Notes under the pieces: model-generated
Databases searched by the model: none
What the model was told of the DNA's origin: nothing
Seen by the model: the letters and a program-made list of their open reading frames with translations, nothing else
From: Heyndrickxia oleronia
GTDB taxonomy: Bacteria > Bacillota > Bacilli > Bacillales > Bacillaceae_C
Assembly: GCF_017809215.1 (NCBI RefSeq)
Contig: NZ_CP065424.1
Coordinates: 692,001-756,000, forward strand
Direction of reading: 5' to 3'
DNA: 64,000 nucleotides
Shown: one piece after another, positions 33,505-42,871 of the stretch
How the letters are laid out: each line of letters opens with the position of its first letter
Position numbering within the stretch: position 1 is the first letter of the stretch
Translations under genes and position numbers: made by a program

Positions 33505-35697
33505 TTAAATACTGCACGATTCACAATAATTAGCTCCAACCTCGGTTCCATCATCCGTATAGGTTCTAATATAGTAAACCGACTTAATCCCTTGTTTCCA
33601 AGCATAGTTTCTTAAGATACTTAAGTCTCTAGTTGTTTTCTTAGTAGGATATTCGCTATCAATTTTCCATTCATACATTCCGTATGGGAGTTCTGATCTC
33701 AAAAATAAAGTCATACTTAAACCTTGATCAACATGTTTTTGGGCAGTGGCATAGGTGTCGATAATTTTCCTTTGATCAATATCATAGGCAGATTCATAGT
33801 AAGGAATCGTTTCATCAGATAGATAAGGTGCAGGATAATAAACCTTACCACGTTTTCCTTCTGTACGTTCCTCAATTCGTTGCGTAATTGGGTGGATGGA
33901 TGCAGTCGCTTCGTTGACATATGAAATCGATCCTGTTGGTGCAACTGCGAGTCTATAGGCATTATAAAGTCCATGCTCCATGACTGACTCTTTTAATTGA
34001 AGCCAATCCTTGTGACGAGGGATAAAGATATCTTTAAATAAATCTTTAACTTTCCCATGCTTAAACTCGAATTCAGGCTCCTCTAAATACTTGTTAAAAT
34101 ATTCACCCGTAGCATATTTTGATTTTTCAAATTCACTAAAAACTTGTCCAGTTTCTATTGAAATATTATTGCTTTCTACTAAAGTCCAATAGTTTAATAG
34201 CATGAAATAAATATCAGTGAATTCTAATGCTTCAGGAGAACCATAATGAATTTTACTTTTTGCTAAAAACCCATGTAAATTCATAGCCCCTAAACCTACT
34301 GAATGGTACATATCATTCCCATTTTTAACAGGAGGAACAACATCAATTTTTGAATTGTCTGTTACGTAAGTTAAGGCACGGAGCATCGTTCTTACAGATT
34401 TTCCAAAGTCAGGTGACGACATTAAGTTGACGACATTCGTTGATCCTAAATTACAGCTAACATCGTTTCCTAAAATTTCATAGGTTTGATCATTATTAAT
34501 CATGGAGTCTCTTTGCACTTGGAAAATTTCTGTACATAAATTGGACATGATCACTTTTCCATCAATCGGATTTGCACGATTAACTGTATCAATATTGATG
34601 ATATAAGGATAGCCACTTTCATTTTGCAGATTACTAATTTCAGTCTCTAAATCCCTAGCTTTGATTTTTGATTTACGAATATTAGGATTTTCAACCATTT
34701 TGTCATATTCTTTAGTGATATCTATATAAGCGAATGGTTTGCCATAAACCTTTTCGACATCATGTGGTGAGAATAGATACATATAGTCATTGTTCTTAAT
34801 TAATTCATAGAATTTATCTGGAACGATTAAACCAAGTGAGAGTGTTTTAATCCGTACTTTCTCATCCGCATTTTCTTTACGAACAGATAGGAAGTCTACA
34901 ATGTCGGGATGGAAGACATTTAAATAAACGACACCCGCGCCATCTCTGGCACCACCTTGATTGGCATAGGAAAAGGCATCTTCAAACAATTTCATAACAG
35001 GTACGACCCCATCAGCCAATCCATAAACCCCTCTAATTGGATCGTTATTCGCACGAATATTGGATAAACTAATACCAACACCACCGCCTAATTTCGAAAG
35101 CTGCAATGCTGAATTAATACTTCTACCAATTGAGTTCATATCATCTGATACGGTTAATAAGAAGCATGAAACCATTTCTCCCGCTCTTTTTTTACCGATA
35201 TTTAAAAAGGTAGGTGTAGCAGGTTGATATCGTTGATGAATTAATTCATCGGCAAAGTCTAATGCCAATTGTTCATTGCCATCCGCTAATGCAAGGGCAT
35301 TAAATGCTAATCTATCTTCATATCTTTCTAGAAATCTTTTACCATCATTCGTTTTCATCGCATATTGTGAATAAAACTTATATGCGCCCATAAAGGTGCG
35401 AAAACGGAATTTTTTATTATAAATCTTTTTGAATAATTTTTTAACAAAATCGCGAGTATATTTTGTTAAAAAGTCTTCTTTAATGTATTCATTTTCAACT
35501 AGATAGTCTAATTTTTCATCTAATGTATAGAAGAAAACGGTATTTGGGTTAACATATTCTAAAAAGTAAGCTTTTACAGCTTCTTTATCTTTATCTAATT
35601 GAATTCTCCCGTCCTTCGGTATATTCAAAAGGTTATTTAAAGTAAAGAATGTATCCTCTTTTACTTTTTTACTTAACGCTGGCGATTCCAAATTCAT
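33505..35697 (-). CDS. nrdE: Class Ib ribonucleotide reductase alpha subunit
   Basis: Large catalytic subunit, 730 residues, reducing ribonucleoside diphosphates. Active-site landmarks are CFLLTVSDDM (first redox Cys), SNLCTEIFQ (radical Cys region with Asn/Glu), the substrate-binding APTGSISY, the YYIRTY radical-transfer tyrosines and the C-terminal CESCSI thiol pair. No intein or intron interrupts it, unlike several phage and Bacillus nrdE genes. It overlaps nrdI by 29 bp and uses ATG 35697 behind AAGAAGGAAG. Confidence 0.96.
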   Translation of the reverse strand: MNLESPALSKKVKEDTFFTLNNLLNIPKDGRIQLDKDKEAVKAYFLEYVNPNTVFFYTLDEKLDYLVENEYIKEDFLTKYTRDFVKKLFKKIYNKKFRFRTFMGAYKFYSQYAMKTNDGKRFLERYEDRLAFNALALADGNEQLALDFADELIHQRYQPATPTFLNIGKKRAGEMVSCFLLTVSDDMNSIGRSINSALQLSKLGGGVGISLSNIRANNDPIRGVYGLADGVVPVMKLFEDAFSYANQGGARDGAGVVYLNVFHPDIVDFLSVRKENADEKVRIKTLSLGLIVPDKFYELIKNNDYMYLFSPHDVEKVYGKPFAYIDITKEYDKMVENPNIRKSKIKARDLETEISNLQNESGYPYIINIDTVNRANPIDGKVIMSNLCTEIFQVQRDSMINNDQTYEILGNDVSCNLGSTNVVNLMSSPDFGKSVRTMLRALTYVTDNSKIDVVPPVKNGNDMYHSVGLGAMNLHGFLAKSKIHYGSPEALEFTDIYFMLLNYWTLVESNNISIETGQVFSEFEKSKYATGEYFNKYLEEPEFEFKHGKVKDLFKDIFIPRHKDWLQLKESVMEHGLYNAYRLAVAPTGSISYVNEATASIHPITQRIEERTEGKRGKVYYPAPYLSDETIPYYESAYDIDQRKIIDTYATAQKHVDQGLSMTLFLRSELPYGMYEWKIDSEYPTKKTTRDLSILRNYAWKQGIKSVYYIRTYTDDGTEVGANYCESCSI

Positions 35698-36049
35698 TCA
35701 CTTCCTTCTTAAAATTAATGATATCGTTATCGGTTCCACTAAATTCAAATGTAAAAATTAATGGTTTTCTATATTTTAATGATAGATCCTTTGCATTAAA
35801 GCAATATTTATCATCATAATTTAAACTTCCACTACCTACAAATCCTTTTAGATAGTCTTGATTATTTTTATAATCGATAAATGAACTAATAATTTCTGTA
35901 ATATCGTCATCATAGGAAGGGGCAATGACGATGAAATCCTCGTTAATCTCTGATAATGGATTGGTGTAACTAAGTTCAAAAGAGTCAAAACCAGTTCTCC
36001 TTACAAAGTTTCGAACATTACCAGTTAACGAAAGATAAACAATTAGCAT
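35669..36049 (-). CDS. nrdI: Class Ib ribonucleotide reductase flavodoxin-like protein
   Basis: Flavodoxin-like activator of NrdF that delivers oxidant for assembly of the manganese-tyrosyl cofactor. The 126 residues open with IVYLSLTGNVRNFVRRTG (phosphate-binding loop), continue with IAPSYDD and GFVGSGSLNYDDKYCFNA, the FMN-binding loop typical of NrdI. The start codon at 36049 overlaps the end of nrdH by one base, and its end overlaps nrdE. Confidence 0.95.
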   Translation of the reverse strand: MLIVYLSLTGNVRNFVRRTGFDSFELSYTNPLSEINEDFIVIAPSYDDDITEIISSFIDYKNNQDYLKGFVGSGSLNYDDKYCFNAKDLSLKYRKPLIFTFEFSGTDNDIINFKKEVNEFGIASVK

Positions 36050-36282
36050 TAATTAGCAAGTTCCTTTAACTTATCAGGTTGAAAACCAGTAAATGGTTCT
36101 TGCCCCTCTACTACCACAACTGGCATTTGACGAAGCCCTAGTGTATTAACAACAAAATCATATGCCTTTTGATCCTCTTCCACATTAAATGTGTCAAACT
36201 CAATACCTTCCCCCTTCAAAACGACCTTCGTCATCTCACACTGAGGACAACCATTCTTTGTATACACCGTAACTTTCGACAT
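36049..36282 (-). CDS. nrdH: Glutaredoxin-like electron donor for NrdEF
   Basis: 77-residue glutaredoxin-fold protein with the redox motif CPQC near the N-terminus (TKNGCPQCEMTK), the cis-Pro segment RQMPVVVV and a C-terminal GFQPDKL typical of NrdH. It reduces the C-terminal cysteines of NrdE, taking electrons from thioredoxin reductase. It is the first gene of the nrdHIEF-dut cluster. Confidence 0.95.
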   Translation of the reverse strand: MSKVTVYTKNGCPQCEMTKVVLKGEGIEFDTFNVEEDQKAYDFVVNTLGLRQMPVVVVEGQEPFTGFQPDKLKELAN

Positions 36283-36326
36283 AATCTATACCACCATTCT
36301 ACATATTTTTCATATCATATTATGTA

Positions 36327-36335
36327 ATTATAACA
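36327..36335 (-). promoter_or_regulatory. Extended -10 promoter element upstream of nrdH
   Basis: Minus strand TGTTATAAT, a TGn-extended -10, would start transcription about 38 nt before nrdH. A good -35 is not seen at the standard distance, and I found no convincing NrdR box. Confidence 0.45.
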
Positions 36336-36617
36336 ACTCCCCGAGACTATTTCATCAATAGGAATTTTTAAATTTTTTGGGGTCAGACCCCCACTGCTTT
36401 AAAGTGGTAAAATATCAACATGTAAAGTTAGATGATACATGGTCTACAGGGATTTTTTATTTTGTTGTGATATTAACAGTATGATTGTTTATTGATTTTT
36501 TGGAATGTTTTTGTAAATCACAATATTGAACAGTAAATGTTCATTAAGCTTGGATGATATCGTTTACAGTGTTGGAAAAATAGGAGTTATAATGAATGCG
36601 AGGGAGGAGGCGATCGG
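36336..36617. other. Intergenic region between divergent nrd and PTS regulator genes
   Basis: Contains one full dispersed repeat (GGGGTCAGACCCC plus the CACTGCTTTAAAGTGG tail, 36379-36410), then an AT-rich stretch, a cre-like site (36555-36568) and TATAAT at 36588-36593, a probable -10 for the PRD regulator gene. No gene was recognised. Confidence 0.6.
36555..36568 (+). promoter_or_regulatory. cre-like CcpA site upstream of the PRD regulator
   Basis: TGATATCGTTTACA differs from the cre consensus TGWAANCGNTNWCA at one position. It sits just upstream of TATAAT (36588-36593), overlapping the -35 region, which would suit carbon catabolite repression. Confidence 0.6.
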
Positions 36618-38681
36618 TTGAGATTGAATGAAAGAGATCAATTGATTTTAAATGAGTTGTTTAATGATCCTAGTACGACAAGCATGATCTTAGAGCAAAA
36701 ATATCAATTATCCCGTAGACAACTTGGATATAGTATCGACAAAATCAATAAATATCTCTTGGATCATAATCTTCCTGTTATTGAAAGAACAAGGAAAGCA
36801 CATTTTATCATTGATCGAACTATTTTTGAGAAATTTAATGTGGCGAATGAAAGTAAAAAGCAAAAAGAGGATGAGGTTCTATTCACGGAGGAACAACGTC
36901 TAAATATGATCATTTCGCTACTTATATTGTCTACGGAAGAACTGTCTTTGAATCATTTTACTTCATATTTAAAAGTTAGCAAAAATACAGTACTGAGTGA
37001 TTTAAAGCTAGTACAGAAACAATTGGAGGAGGAATATGGATTAATCATTCGTTATTCGAGAAAGAGTGGATATGTAATAGAAGGGAAGGAATTTCAAATC
37101 CGAAAACTTCTTATTCATATTATTAGTATGATGTGGAATGTACATGTAGGAGAGCGCAGATTGAAAGAAATGGCAGGAGTAAATGATCAACAATTACTTA
37201 AATTTTCTAAGCGGGTAGAGAAGGTAGAAAATAAGCTAAATCTTAAATTTACCGATGAAAAAATAAAAATGATGCCTATGATCCTCATATTTATTCTAAA
37301 AAGAATAGAAAAAGGAAATATAATCGATTCATTTTCCATTAATTATGAGGAATTATCTAATACAAAGGAATATCAGGCAACAGAAGAAATTCTATACGAT
37401 TATCCTAAGATACCAGAAACAGAACGTCTATTTATCACTTTACATTTGCTAACAACAAATGTCGTTTCATCAGACGATATACTAGAAGATAGGATTCCAA
37501 ACTTACTCCCTGCCATTGATCGGATGCTCCGAAAATTTGAGAAAAGAGCGTGCATTTATTTCGAAGATCGAGAACAGCTTCTAGATAAATTGTTACAGCA
37601 TATTAAACCTGCTTATTATCGAATCAAATATCACTTAACAGATAAAATTTACATGCAAGGTACACTTCAGGATGAGATGAAAGAAATGCATCACTTAGTC
37701 AAGCAATCAACAAAACCGCTAGAAAGTTTAATAGGAATAGAAATACCGGAGCATGAAACAATCTATATTACAATGCTTATCGGCGGTTGGATGAAGAAGC
37801 AGGGAGAGAGCATTGAACGAAAAGTTAAAGCTGTCGTTGTTTGCCCGCAAGGTATATCTGTTTCGAAGCTTATGTACAATGAAATGGTCGAATTATTTCC
37901 AGAATTTATTTTCTTAGATAATTTATCTGTAAGGGAGTTCCTAAATTATCCATTAGAATATGATGTAGTTTTCTCCCCTACATATTTAGAGACCAATAAG
38001 AAGTTGTTTGTTACAAAGGTCGTACTTGGAAAAGAAGAAAAGAATCGACTAAGAAAACAGGTGATGCTAACGGTTCATAGTTATGTTCCAACTGATATCG
38101 ATGAGAACGAGCTTATGCGAATTATATCTAATTATGCAGAAATAAAAAATGAAAAGGCATTGAAAAAAGAGCTAAAGAGATATATTCATCGTGATATGAA
38201 CACAACCGTAGTTAATAGTAGAAAAGCGGATCATGTCATTCAATTAAATGAATTATTAGTTCCAGAAACGATTACTTTACTTGATATAGTTGATTCATGG
38301 GAGAGCGCGATTAGGATTTGTGCCAAACCATTAGTCGAAGGAAAAAAAGTAGAACCACGATATGTAGATGCAATGATACGGAATAGTTTACAGGATTCAT
38401 ATATTGTCATTGGTCCTAATATAGCTATTCCTCACGCTGCCCCAGAAGATGGGGTCAATCAGGTAGGAATGAGCTTACTATGCCTAAAACAAAGTGTTCC
38501 CTATGGAAATAGTAAAATGAATCTAATAGTTGTCATTGCAACGAAGGATAAGCAAGAGCATATTCATGCTTTAATGCAATTGATGAAATTAGCAGGCTCA
38601 AGGGAAGATAGAGAACAATTAGTTAAAGCAACTTCCATTAAAGTGGTTAGTAAAATCATTGACAACTATTCGGGAGATTAA
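36618..38681 (+). CDS. PRD-domain PTS-controlled transcriptional activator (MtlR/LicR-like)
   Basis: 687-residue activator with two N-terminal helix-turn-helix regions (about 1-65 and 85-150), two PRD domains (about 190-400), an EIIB-like domain whose Cys is in VVVCPQGIS (about 405-495) and a C-terminal EIIA-like domain with IAIPHAAPEDG (about 535-680). The PTS controls its activity by phosphorylation. Of the four usual PRD histidines, I see one in each PRD (FITLHLL; LLQHIKP); the others appear replaced (LIFILKRI and YITMLIGG). TTG 36618 follows a very strong GGGAGGAGG. The GatABC-type PTS genes follow at once, so they are the probable targets. Confidence 0.93.
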   Translation: MRLNERDQLILNELFNDPSTTSMILEQKYQLSRRQLGYSIDKINKYLLDHNLPVIERTRKAHFIIDRTIFEKFNVANESKKQKEDEVLFTEEQRLNMIISLLILSTEELSLNHFTSYLKVSKNTVLSDLKLVQKQLEEEYGLIIRYSRKSGYVIEGKEFQIRKLLIHIISMMWNVHVGERRLKEMAGVNDQQLLKFSKRVEKVENKLNLKFTDEKIKMMPMILIFILKRIEKGNIIDSFSINYEELSNTKEYQATEEILYDYPKIPETERLFITLHLLTTNVVSSDDILEDRIPNLLPAIDRMLRKFEKRACIYFEDREQLLDKLLQHIKPAYYRIKYHLTDKIYMQGTLQDEMKEMHHLVKQSTKPLESLIGIEIPEHETIYITMLIGGWMKKQGESIERKVKAVVVCPQGISVSKLMYNEMVELFPEFIFLDNLSVREFLNYPLEYDVVFSPTYLETNKKLFVTKVVLGKEEKNRLRKQVMLTVHSYVPTDIDENELMRIISNYAEIKNEKALKKELKRYIHRDMNTTVVNSRKADHVIQLNELLVPETITLLDIVDSWESAIRICAKPLVEGKKVEPRYVDAMIRNSLQDSYIVIGPNIAIPHAAPEDGVNQVGMSLLCLKQSVPYGNSKMNLIVVIATKDKQEHIHALMQLMKLAGSREDREQLVKATSIKVVSKIIDNYSGD

Positions 38682-38740
38682 AGGGTTCTTAAGTCTATAA
38701 ATGGTAATAAGTTGAATCCTGAGAAGGGAGTTAATGGGGA

Positions 38741-39187
38741 ATGAATATGTTGTTTAAAGCTAAGGTGAGAGCAGAAAAGGATAGAGAAGTGATTAAGAGG
38801 CTAGGTAAACAATTATATGAAGAAGGCTATGTAAAGGATTCCTATATTGGAGCTGTAATAGAAAGGGAAAAAGAATTACCTACAGGGCTTAAAACCGGAA
38901 GTATTAATGTAGCAATCCCTCATACAGATATTATGCATGTGAACGAAACGTTTTTGGCTATAGCAACTCTGGAAAATCCTGTTAAATTTCGATTGATGGA
39001 AGATCCTTCACAAGAAGTGGACATAGATATTGTATTTCTCCTCGGTGTAAAGCAACCAAAGGAACAGACAAAATTATTAAGTGCATTAATGGCTATTTTT
39101 AAGGATGACCAATCTTTAGAAAAGATAAAAAATGCACAAAGTGAAGAAGATTGCAATGAAATATTAAAGCTAGTACAAATCCAATAG
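38741..39187 (+). CDS. PTS EIIA component, galactitol/fructose type
   Basis: Cytoplasmic phosphocarrier, 148 residues, accepting phosphate from HPr. The active-site His lies in INVAIPHTDIMHV and VDIDIVFLLGVKQPKEQ is the usual EIIA-2 block. It is the first gene of a separate-subunit EIIA-EIIB-EIIC set. AAGGGAG lies upstream of ATG 38741 (ATG 38747 is an alternative). Confidence 0.93.
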   Translation: MNMLFKAKVRAEKDREVIKRLGKQLYEEGYVKDSYIGAVIEREKELPTGLKTGSINVAIPHTDIMHVNETFLAIATLENPVKFRLMEDPSQEVDIDIVFLLGVKQPKEQTKLLSALMAIFKDDQSLEKIKNAQSEEDCNEILKLVQIQ

Positions 39188-39214
39188 TTCAAAAAAATTG
39201 GGAGGAAATTGGAT

Positions 39215-39514
39215 ATGAAACAATTTAAAGTGTTATCTATTTGTGGATCAGGAACAGTCACTTCAACAATGGTTGCTGAGAAAGTAAAAGAAGAGATGGC
39301 ATTAAGAGGCATTTCTCTAACGACAAATACAGGAAAACCAACGGAAGCATTAAGCCTTGCACAAACGGGTCAATATGATGTCGTTGTACACACAAGTCCA
39401 CTGCCAGAAGGGGATTATGGAATCCCGAGAATTAGTTCTATTAGTTGTTTAACTGGAATTGGGGAAGAAGAGTTTTTTGATGAAGTAGAAGAAACGCTAA
39501 AATCCTTGTCTTAA
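39215..39514 (+). CDS. PTS EIIB component, galactitol (Gat) type
   Basis: Phosphocarrier with the active Cys in the P-loop near the N-terminus (VLSICGSGTVTSTMVAEKV), about 100 residues, passing phosphate from EIIA to the sugar at EIIC. ATG 39215 is chosen because GGGAGG sits 9 nt upstream; a TTG two codons earlier is too near it. Confidence 0.93.
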   Translation: MKQFKVLSICGSGTVTSTMVAEKVKEEMALRGISLTTNTGKPTEALSLAQTGQYDVVVHTSPLPEGDYGIPRISSISCLTGIGEEEFFDEVEETLKSLS

Positions 39515-39539
39515 AAATGAAAAAGGGGGATAAAATGCA

Positions 39540-40961
39540 ATGTTAGAAACACTTCAATCCGTATTTAATGCATTTGGAGCAGCAATATTAGTGCCTGTTA
39601 TTATCATTATTATTGCCATGATATTAAAAGTACCATTAAAAAAAGCGCTGATGGCTGGCTTAAATGCAGGCATTGGTTTACAAGGGTTCACATTAGTCAT
39701 TAATTCCTTTACTCCGATTATTTCTCCAGTAATTGAAAGTATGGTGAAAAATACGGGGATTAATTTGCCTGCGTTTGATGTAGGATGGCAAGCAACATCG
39801 ATAGTAGCTTATTCTACTCAGCCGGGTATGGTTTTCTTGGCAGTCGGTATCATATTACAAACTGTTCTTTTCCTTGTTAAATGGACAGACGTATTCCAAC
39901 CGTCTGATCTATGGAATAACTACTCCTATGCAATCTGGGGATCGATGGTATACATCGTAACAGATAATATGCTACTAGCTTTAGGTTGTATGATTTTATT
40001 AAATATGTATAGTTTACTAAATTCAGAGGTCATTGCTAGAAGATGGTCCACATATTATGGATATCCCAATACAACGATTGTTGGTATGCATAATATTGAA
40101 CCAGCGATCTTTGGTTTAGTGATGGATCCGGTCTTAAATGCTTTAGGTTTCAACAAAATTAAAATAAACCCAGAAACGCTCCAAAAGCGTCTTGGAATAT
40201 TTGGTGAGCCGATCGTATTAGGATTTTTTATCGGTGCGATTATTGGTCTAATCGGTAATATTTCTTCATTAGATACTGTTTCAGCCTGGGGGTCAACTTT
40301 AACTGTTGCAATTGCTACTGCTGCTGTAATGGCAATTTTTCCAAAGATTGCGGGGATTTTTTCAAATGCATTTACACCTATTACCGATGCAGCTAGGAAA
40401 TCTACAGCTAAAAGAGAAAAAGGATCCGGTCGTGAATGGTTTTTAGGGATTAATGATGCTGCTGGATTTGGTGAGCCTGCTACATTAACTGCTGGACTGA
40501 TCCTAATTCCTATAATGGTCTTAATGGCCTTCATATTACCAGGGAATAAAGTAATTCCTGTTATTGACTTGGTTGCATTGCCATTTATGGTGCAAGGACT
40601 GGTTGCTTTAACGAACGGTAATATGGCTAAAGTGATTGTAAATGGGATCATATGGTTTAGTATTGGGCTGTATATTTGTACAGAAACAGCTCAGTTATTT
40701 ACAGATATAGCAGTCGATATAGGGATTTCTTTACCGGCAGGTGCCCTTTTAATCACAAGTTTTAATATATTATCTAAACCATTGGCATCACTTGTATTCT
40801 TTGCATTTCTAAGTGGTAGCCCGCTTTGGATCTCGTTAGTTATCATTGTTTACTTAGTGCTATGGTTTTTATTTCGAAAGAACAAAAAATCCTTCTACGA
40901 TTATCTTGATCGACAGGCAGCAAAAAACGATCCTGAACCAGCAAATGGGCAAGTTGCTTAA
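39540..40961 (+). CDS. PTS EIIC component, galactitol (Gat) family
   Basis: Membrane permease component, 473 residues with about ten to twelve hydrophobic segments. The family landmark is GAAILVPVIIIIIAMI early on, followed by KALMAGLNAGIGLQGF and, mid-protein, NDAAGFGEPATLTAG. Gat-family EIIC proteins carry galactitol or pentitols (ribitol, xylitol, arabitol). AAAGGGGGA precedes ATG 39540; an ATG six bases earlier is out of frame and stops quickly. Confidence 0.92.
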   Translation: MLETLQSVFNAFGAAILVPVIIIIIAMILKVPLKKALMAGLNAGIGLQGFTLVINSFTPIISPVIESMVKNTGINLPAFDVGWQATSIVAYSTQPGMVFLAVGIILQTVLFLVKWTDVFQPSDLWNNYSYAIWGSMVYIVTDNMLLALGCMILLNMYSLLNSEVIARRWSTYYGYPNTTIVGMHNIEPAIFGLVMDPVLNALGFNKIKINPETLQKRLGIFGEPIVLGFFIGAIIGLIGNISSLDTVSAWGSTLTVAIATAAVMAIFPKIAGIFSNAFTPITDAARKSTAKREKGSGREWFLGINDAAGFGEPATLTAGLILIPIMVLMAFILPGNKVIPVIDLVALPFMVQGLVALTNGNMAKVIVNGIIWFSIGLYICTETAQLFTDIAVDIGISLPAGALLITSFNILSKPLASLVFFAFLSGSPLWISLVIIVYLVLWFLFRKNKKSFYDYLDRQAAKNDPEPANGQVA

Positions 40962-41027
40962 AACTGAGATAAATTATTACTAAAAAAAGATGAATTGAAA
41001 TTACTTAAGAAAAAGAGGCGTAAAGTG

Positions 41028-42119
41028 ATGGAAGGTAAAATGAAGGCAGCTGTATTGCATTCACTTGGAAATATTAAAAAAGAAATAGTCGATATTCCTC
41101 AAATTAATGAAGAGGAAGTACTTATTAAAGTTAAATATGCAGGAATCTGTGGGTCAGACGTTCCCCGTTCGATGATTAGTGGAGCTCGCATATATCCTCT
41201 TATATTAGGTCATGAATTTTCTGGAGAAGTGGTTGAAGTTGGAGGAAACGTAAGCGATATACACCCAAGGGATCGTGTAGTTGTTGCACCGTTAGTATCT
41301 TGCGGTGAATGTTTATATTGTAAAGCTGGAGATTATGGTTTATGTGATCATTACAATATTATTGGTACGGGAAGCAATGGTGCCTTTGCAGAATATGTGA
41401 AAGCTCCAAAGAATCATGTATTAAAAATTGATGATCGTTTAGATTTTGAAACTGCTGCAGGCATTGAACCCGCGACTATCGGTTACCATGGTTTACAAAA
41501 GGCGAATATTCAACCTGGTGAAACAGTTGTGGTAATGGGTTGTGGTTCAATTGGACAATTAACCTTACAGTGGGCAAAAATTTTCGGTGCATCTACTGTA
41601 ATCGCGGTAGATATTTTTGATGACAAGTTGGAGTTGGCTAAAGAGCTCGGTGCCGATATTACGATTAATTCAAAAAATGAAGATCCAGTAGAAAAAATAA
41701 AGAAATTAACAAATGGTGGGGCAGATGTAGTTGCTGAAACAGCAGGGAATGTATTTACACAACAGCAATCCATACTAGCAGCTAAGAAAAAAGGACGTGT
41801 CGTTTTTATAGGGATTACACATAAAGGTTTGGAATTAAAAGAAGAAACTATGGACCATATTATGCGTGGTGAAATAACCATTCAAGGGTCTTGGAATTCT
41901 TATATGCCACCATATCCAGGGATTGCCTGGAAAGCCACACTAGATTATATGACCAAAGGGGATATTCGATTTAAAAGAATGATTTCTCACAAGATTAAAA
42001 TAGAAGAAGTTGGTGAGTATTTAAAGGGGATGGCTGAGAGAACTTTATCATTTAATAAAGTACTAGTTTCTCTTGAAGATTATGAAAATTTAGATAATAA
42101 AAGAAAGGTAATGGAGTGA
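41028..42119 (+). CDS. Zinc-dependent polyol-phosphate dehydrogenase (GatD-like)
   Basis: Medium-chain dehydrogenase, 363 residues, expected to oxidise the phosphorylated polyol from the PTS. Catalytic zinc residues in AGICGSD and GHEFSGEVVEVG, structural zinc cysteines in CGECLYCKAGDYGLC, NAD fold in VVMGCGSIGQLTLQWAK; Asp in VIAVDIFDDK favours NAD. The frame extends back to 40995, but ATG 41028 with AAGAGG 9-10 nt upstream fits; ATG 41040 is an alternative. With the AraD-type epimerase next door, the product is more likely a pentulose phosphate than tagatose-6-phosphate. Confidence 0.9.
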   Translation: MEGKMKAAVLHSLGNIKKEIVDIPQINEEEVLIKVKYAGICGSDVPRSMISGARIYPLILGHEFSGEVVEVGGNVSDIHPRDRVVVAPLVSCGECLYCKAGDYGLCDHYNIIGTGSNGAFAEYVKAPKNHVLKIDDRLDFETAAGIEPATIGYHGLQKANIQPGETVVVMGCGSIGQLTLQWAKIFGASTVIAVDIFDDKLELAKELGADITINSKNEDPVEKIKKLTNGGADVVAETAGNVFTQQQSILAAKKKGRVVFIGITHKGLELKEETMDHIMRGEITIQGSWNSYMPPYPGIAWKATLDYMTKGDIRFKRMISHKIKIEEVGEYLKGMAERTLSFNKVLVSLEDYENLDNKRKVME

Positions 42120-42124
42120 TGGCT

Positions 42125-42838
42125 ATGCTAGAAAAACTAAAAGCTGAGGTCCTCGAGGCAAACCTTAGCTTACCTAAATATAATTTAGTAACATTTACGT
42201 GGGGAAATGTTAGTGGTATCGATAGAGATAGTGGGTTAGTAGTTATTAAACCGAGCGGAGTAGAATACGAGAAATTAAAGCTTGAGGATTTAGTAGTCGT
42301 AGATTTAGAGGGAAATATTGTAGAAGGTCAGTTAAGACCCTCTTCAGACACAAAAACACACTTAGTGTTATACAAGCATTTCTCTGATATTGGTGGGATT
42401 GTTCATACGCATTCTACATGGGCGACGATATGGTCACAAGCAAAAAAAGATCTTCCTGCATTAGGAACAACACATGCGGATACTTTTTATGGGACGGTTC
42501 CATGTACAAGAAACTTAAGAAAAGATGAAATAGAGTCTGATTATGAGCTGGAAACTGGAAATTTAATTGTAGAGACCTTTAAAGAAAGAAATATAGATCC
42601 TAACGCAGTACCAGCCTCCTTAGTCGATAGTCATGGTCCATTTACATGGGGGAAAAGTCCAAGAAAAGCGCTTGAGAATGCAGTTGTTTTAGAGGAGGTT
42701 TGTAAGCTGGCATCAAATACATTTCAATTAAATATGGATATCTCCTCAATAGATCAGAATCTACTGGATAAACATTATTTAAGAAAGCATGGAAAAGATG
42801 CCTATTACGGACAAAACCATTTATTAATCAATAATTGA
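42125..42838 (+). CDS. L-ribulose-5-phosphate 4-epimerase / class II aldolase family (AraD-like)
   Basis: Class II aldolase-fold enzyme, about 237 residues, similar in start (MLEKLKAEVLEANLSLPKY then LVTFTWGNVSGID) and length to AraD, which turns L-ribulose-5-phosphate into D-xylulose-5-phosphate. Metal ligands are in VHTHSTWATIWSQ and SHGPFTWG; KPSGVEY and SSDTKTH bind the phosphate. ATG 42125 with GGAG 8 nt upstream fits the usual family start; ATG 42119 in frame overlaps the previous stop. It ends the PTS operon before a terminator. Confidence 0.9.
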   Translation: MLEKLKAEVLEANLSLPKYNLVTFTWGNVSGIDRDSGLVVIKPSGVEYEKLKLEDLVVVDLEGNIVEGQLRPSSDTKTHLVLYKHFSDIGGIVHTHSTWATIWSQAKKDLPALGTTHADTFYGTVPCTRNLRKDEIESDYELETGNLIVETFKERNIDPNAVPASLVDSHGPFTWGKSPRKALENAVVLEEVCKLASNTFQLNMDISSIDQNLLDKHYLRKHGKDAYYGQNHLLINN

Positions 42839-42871
42839 TATGACATTGAAGTGATTTCGAAGGTAATATAT

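Noticed and set aside
32531..35697. Intein or group I intron in nrdE/nrdF, common in Bacillus and its phages
   Set aside because: Both genes have normal lengths and continuous conserved motifs.
36283..36340. NrdR boxes upstream of nrdH
   Set aside because: No pair of sites close to the ACACTATATnTnGTGT pattern could be found.
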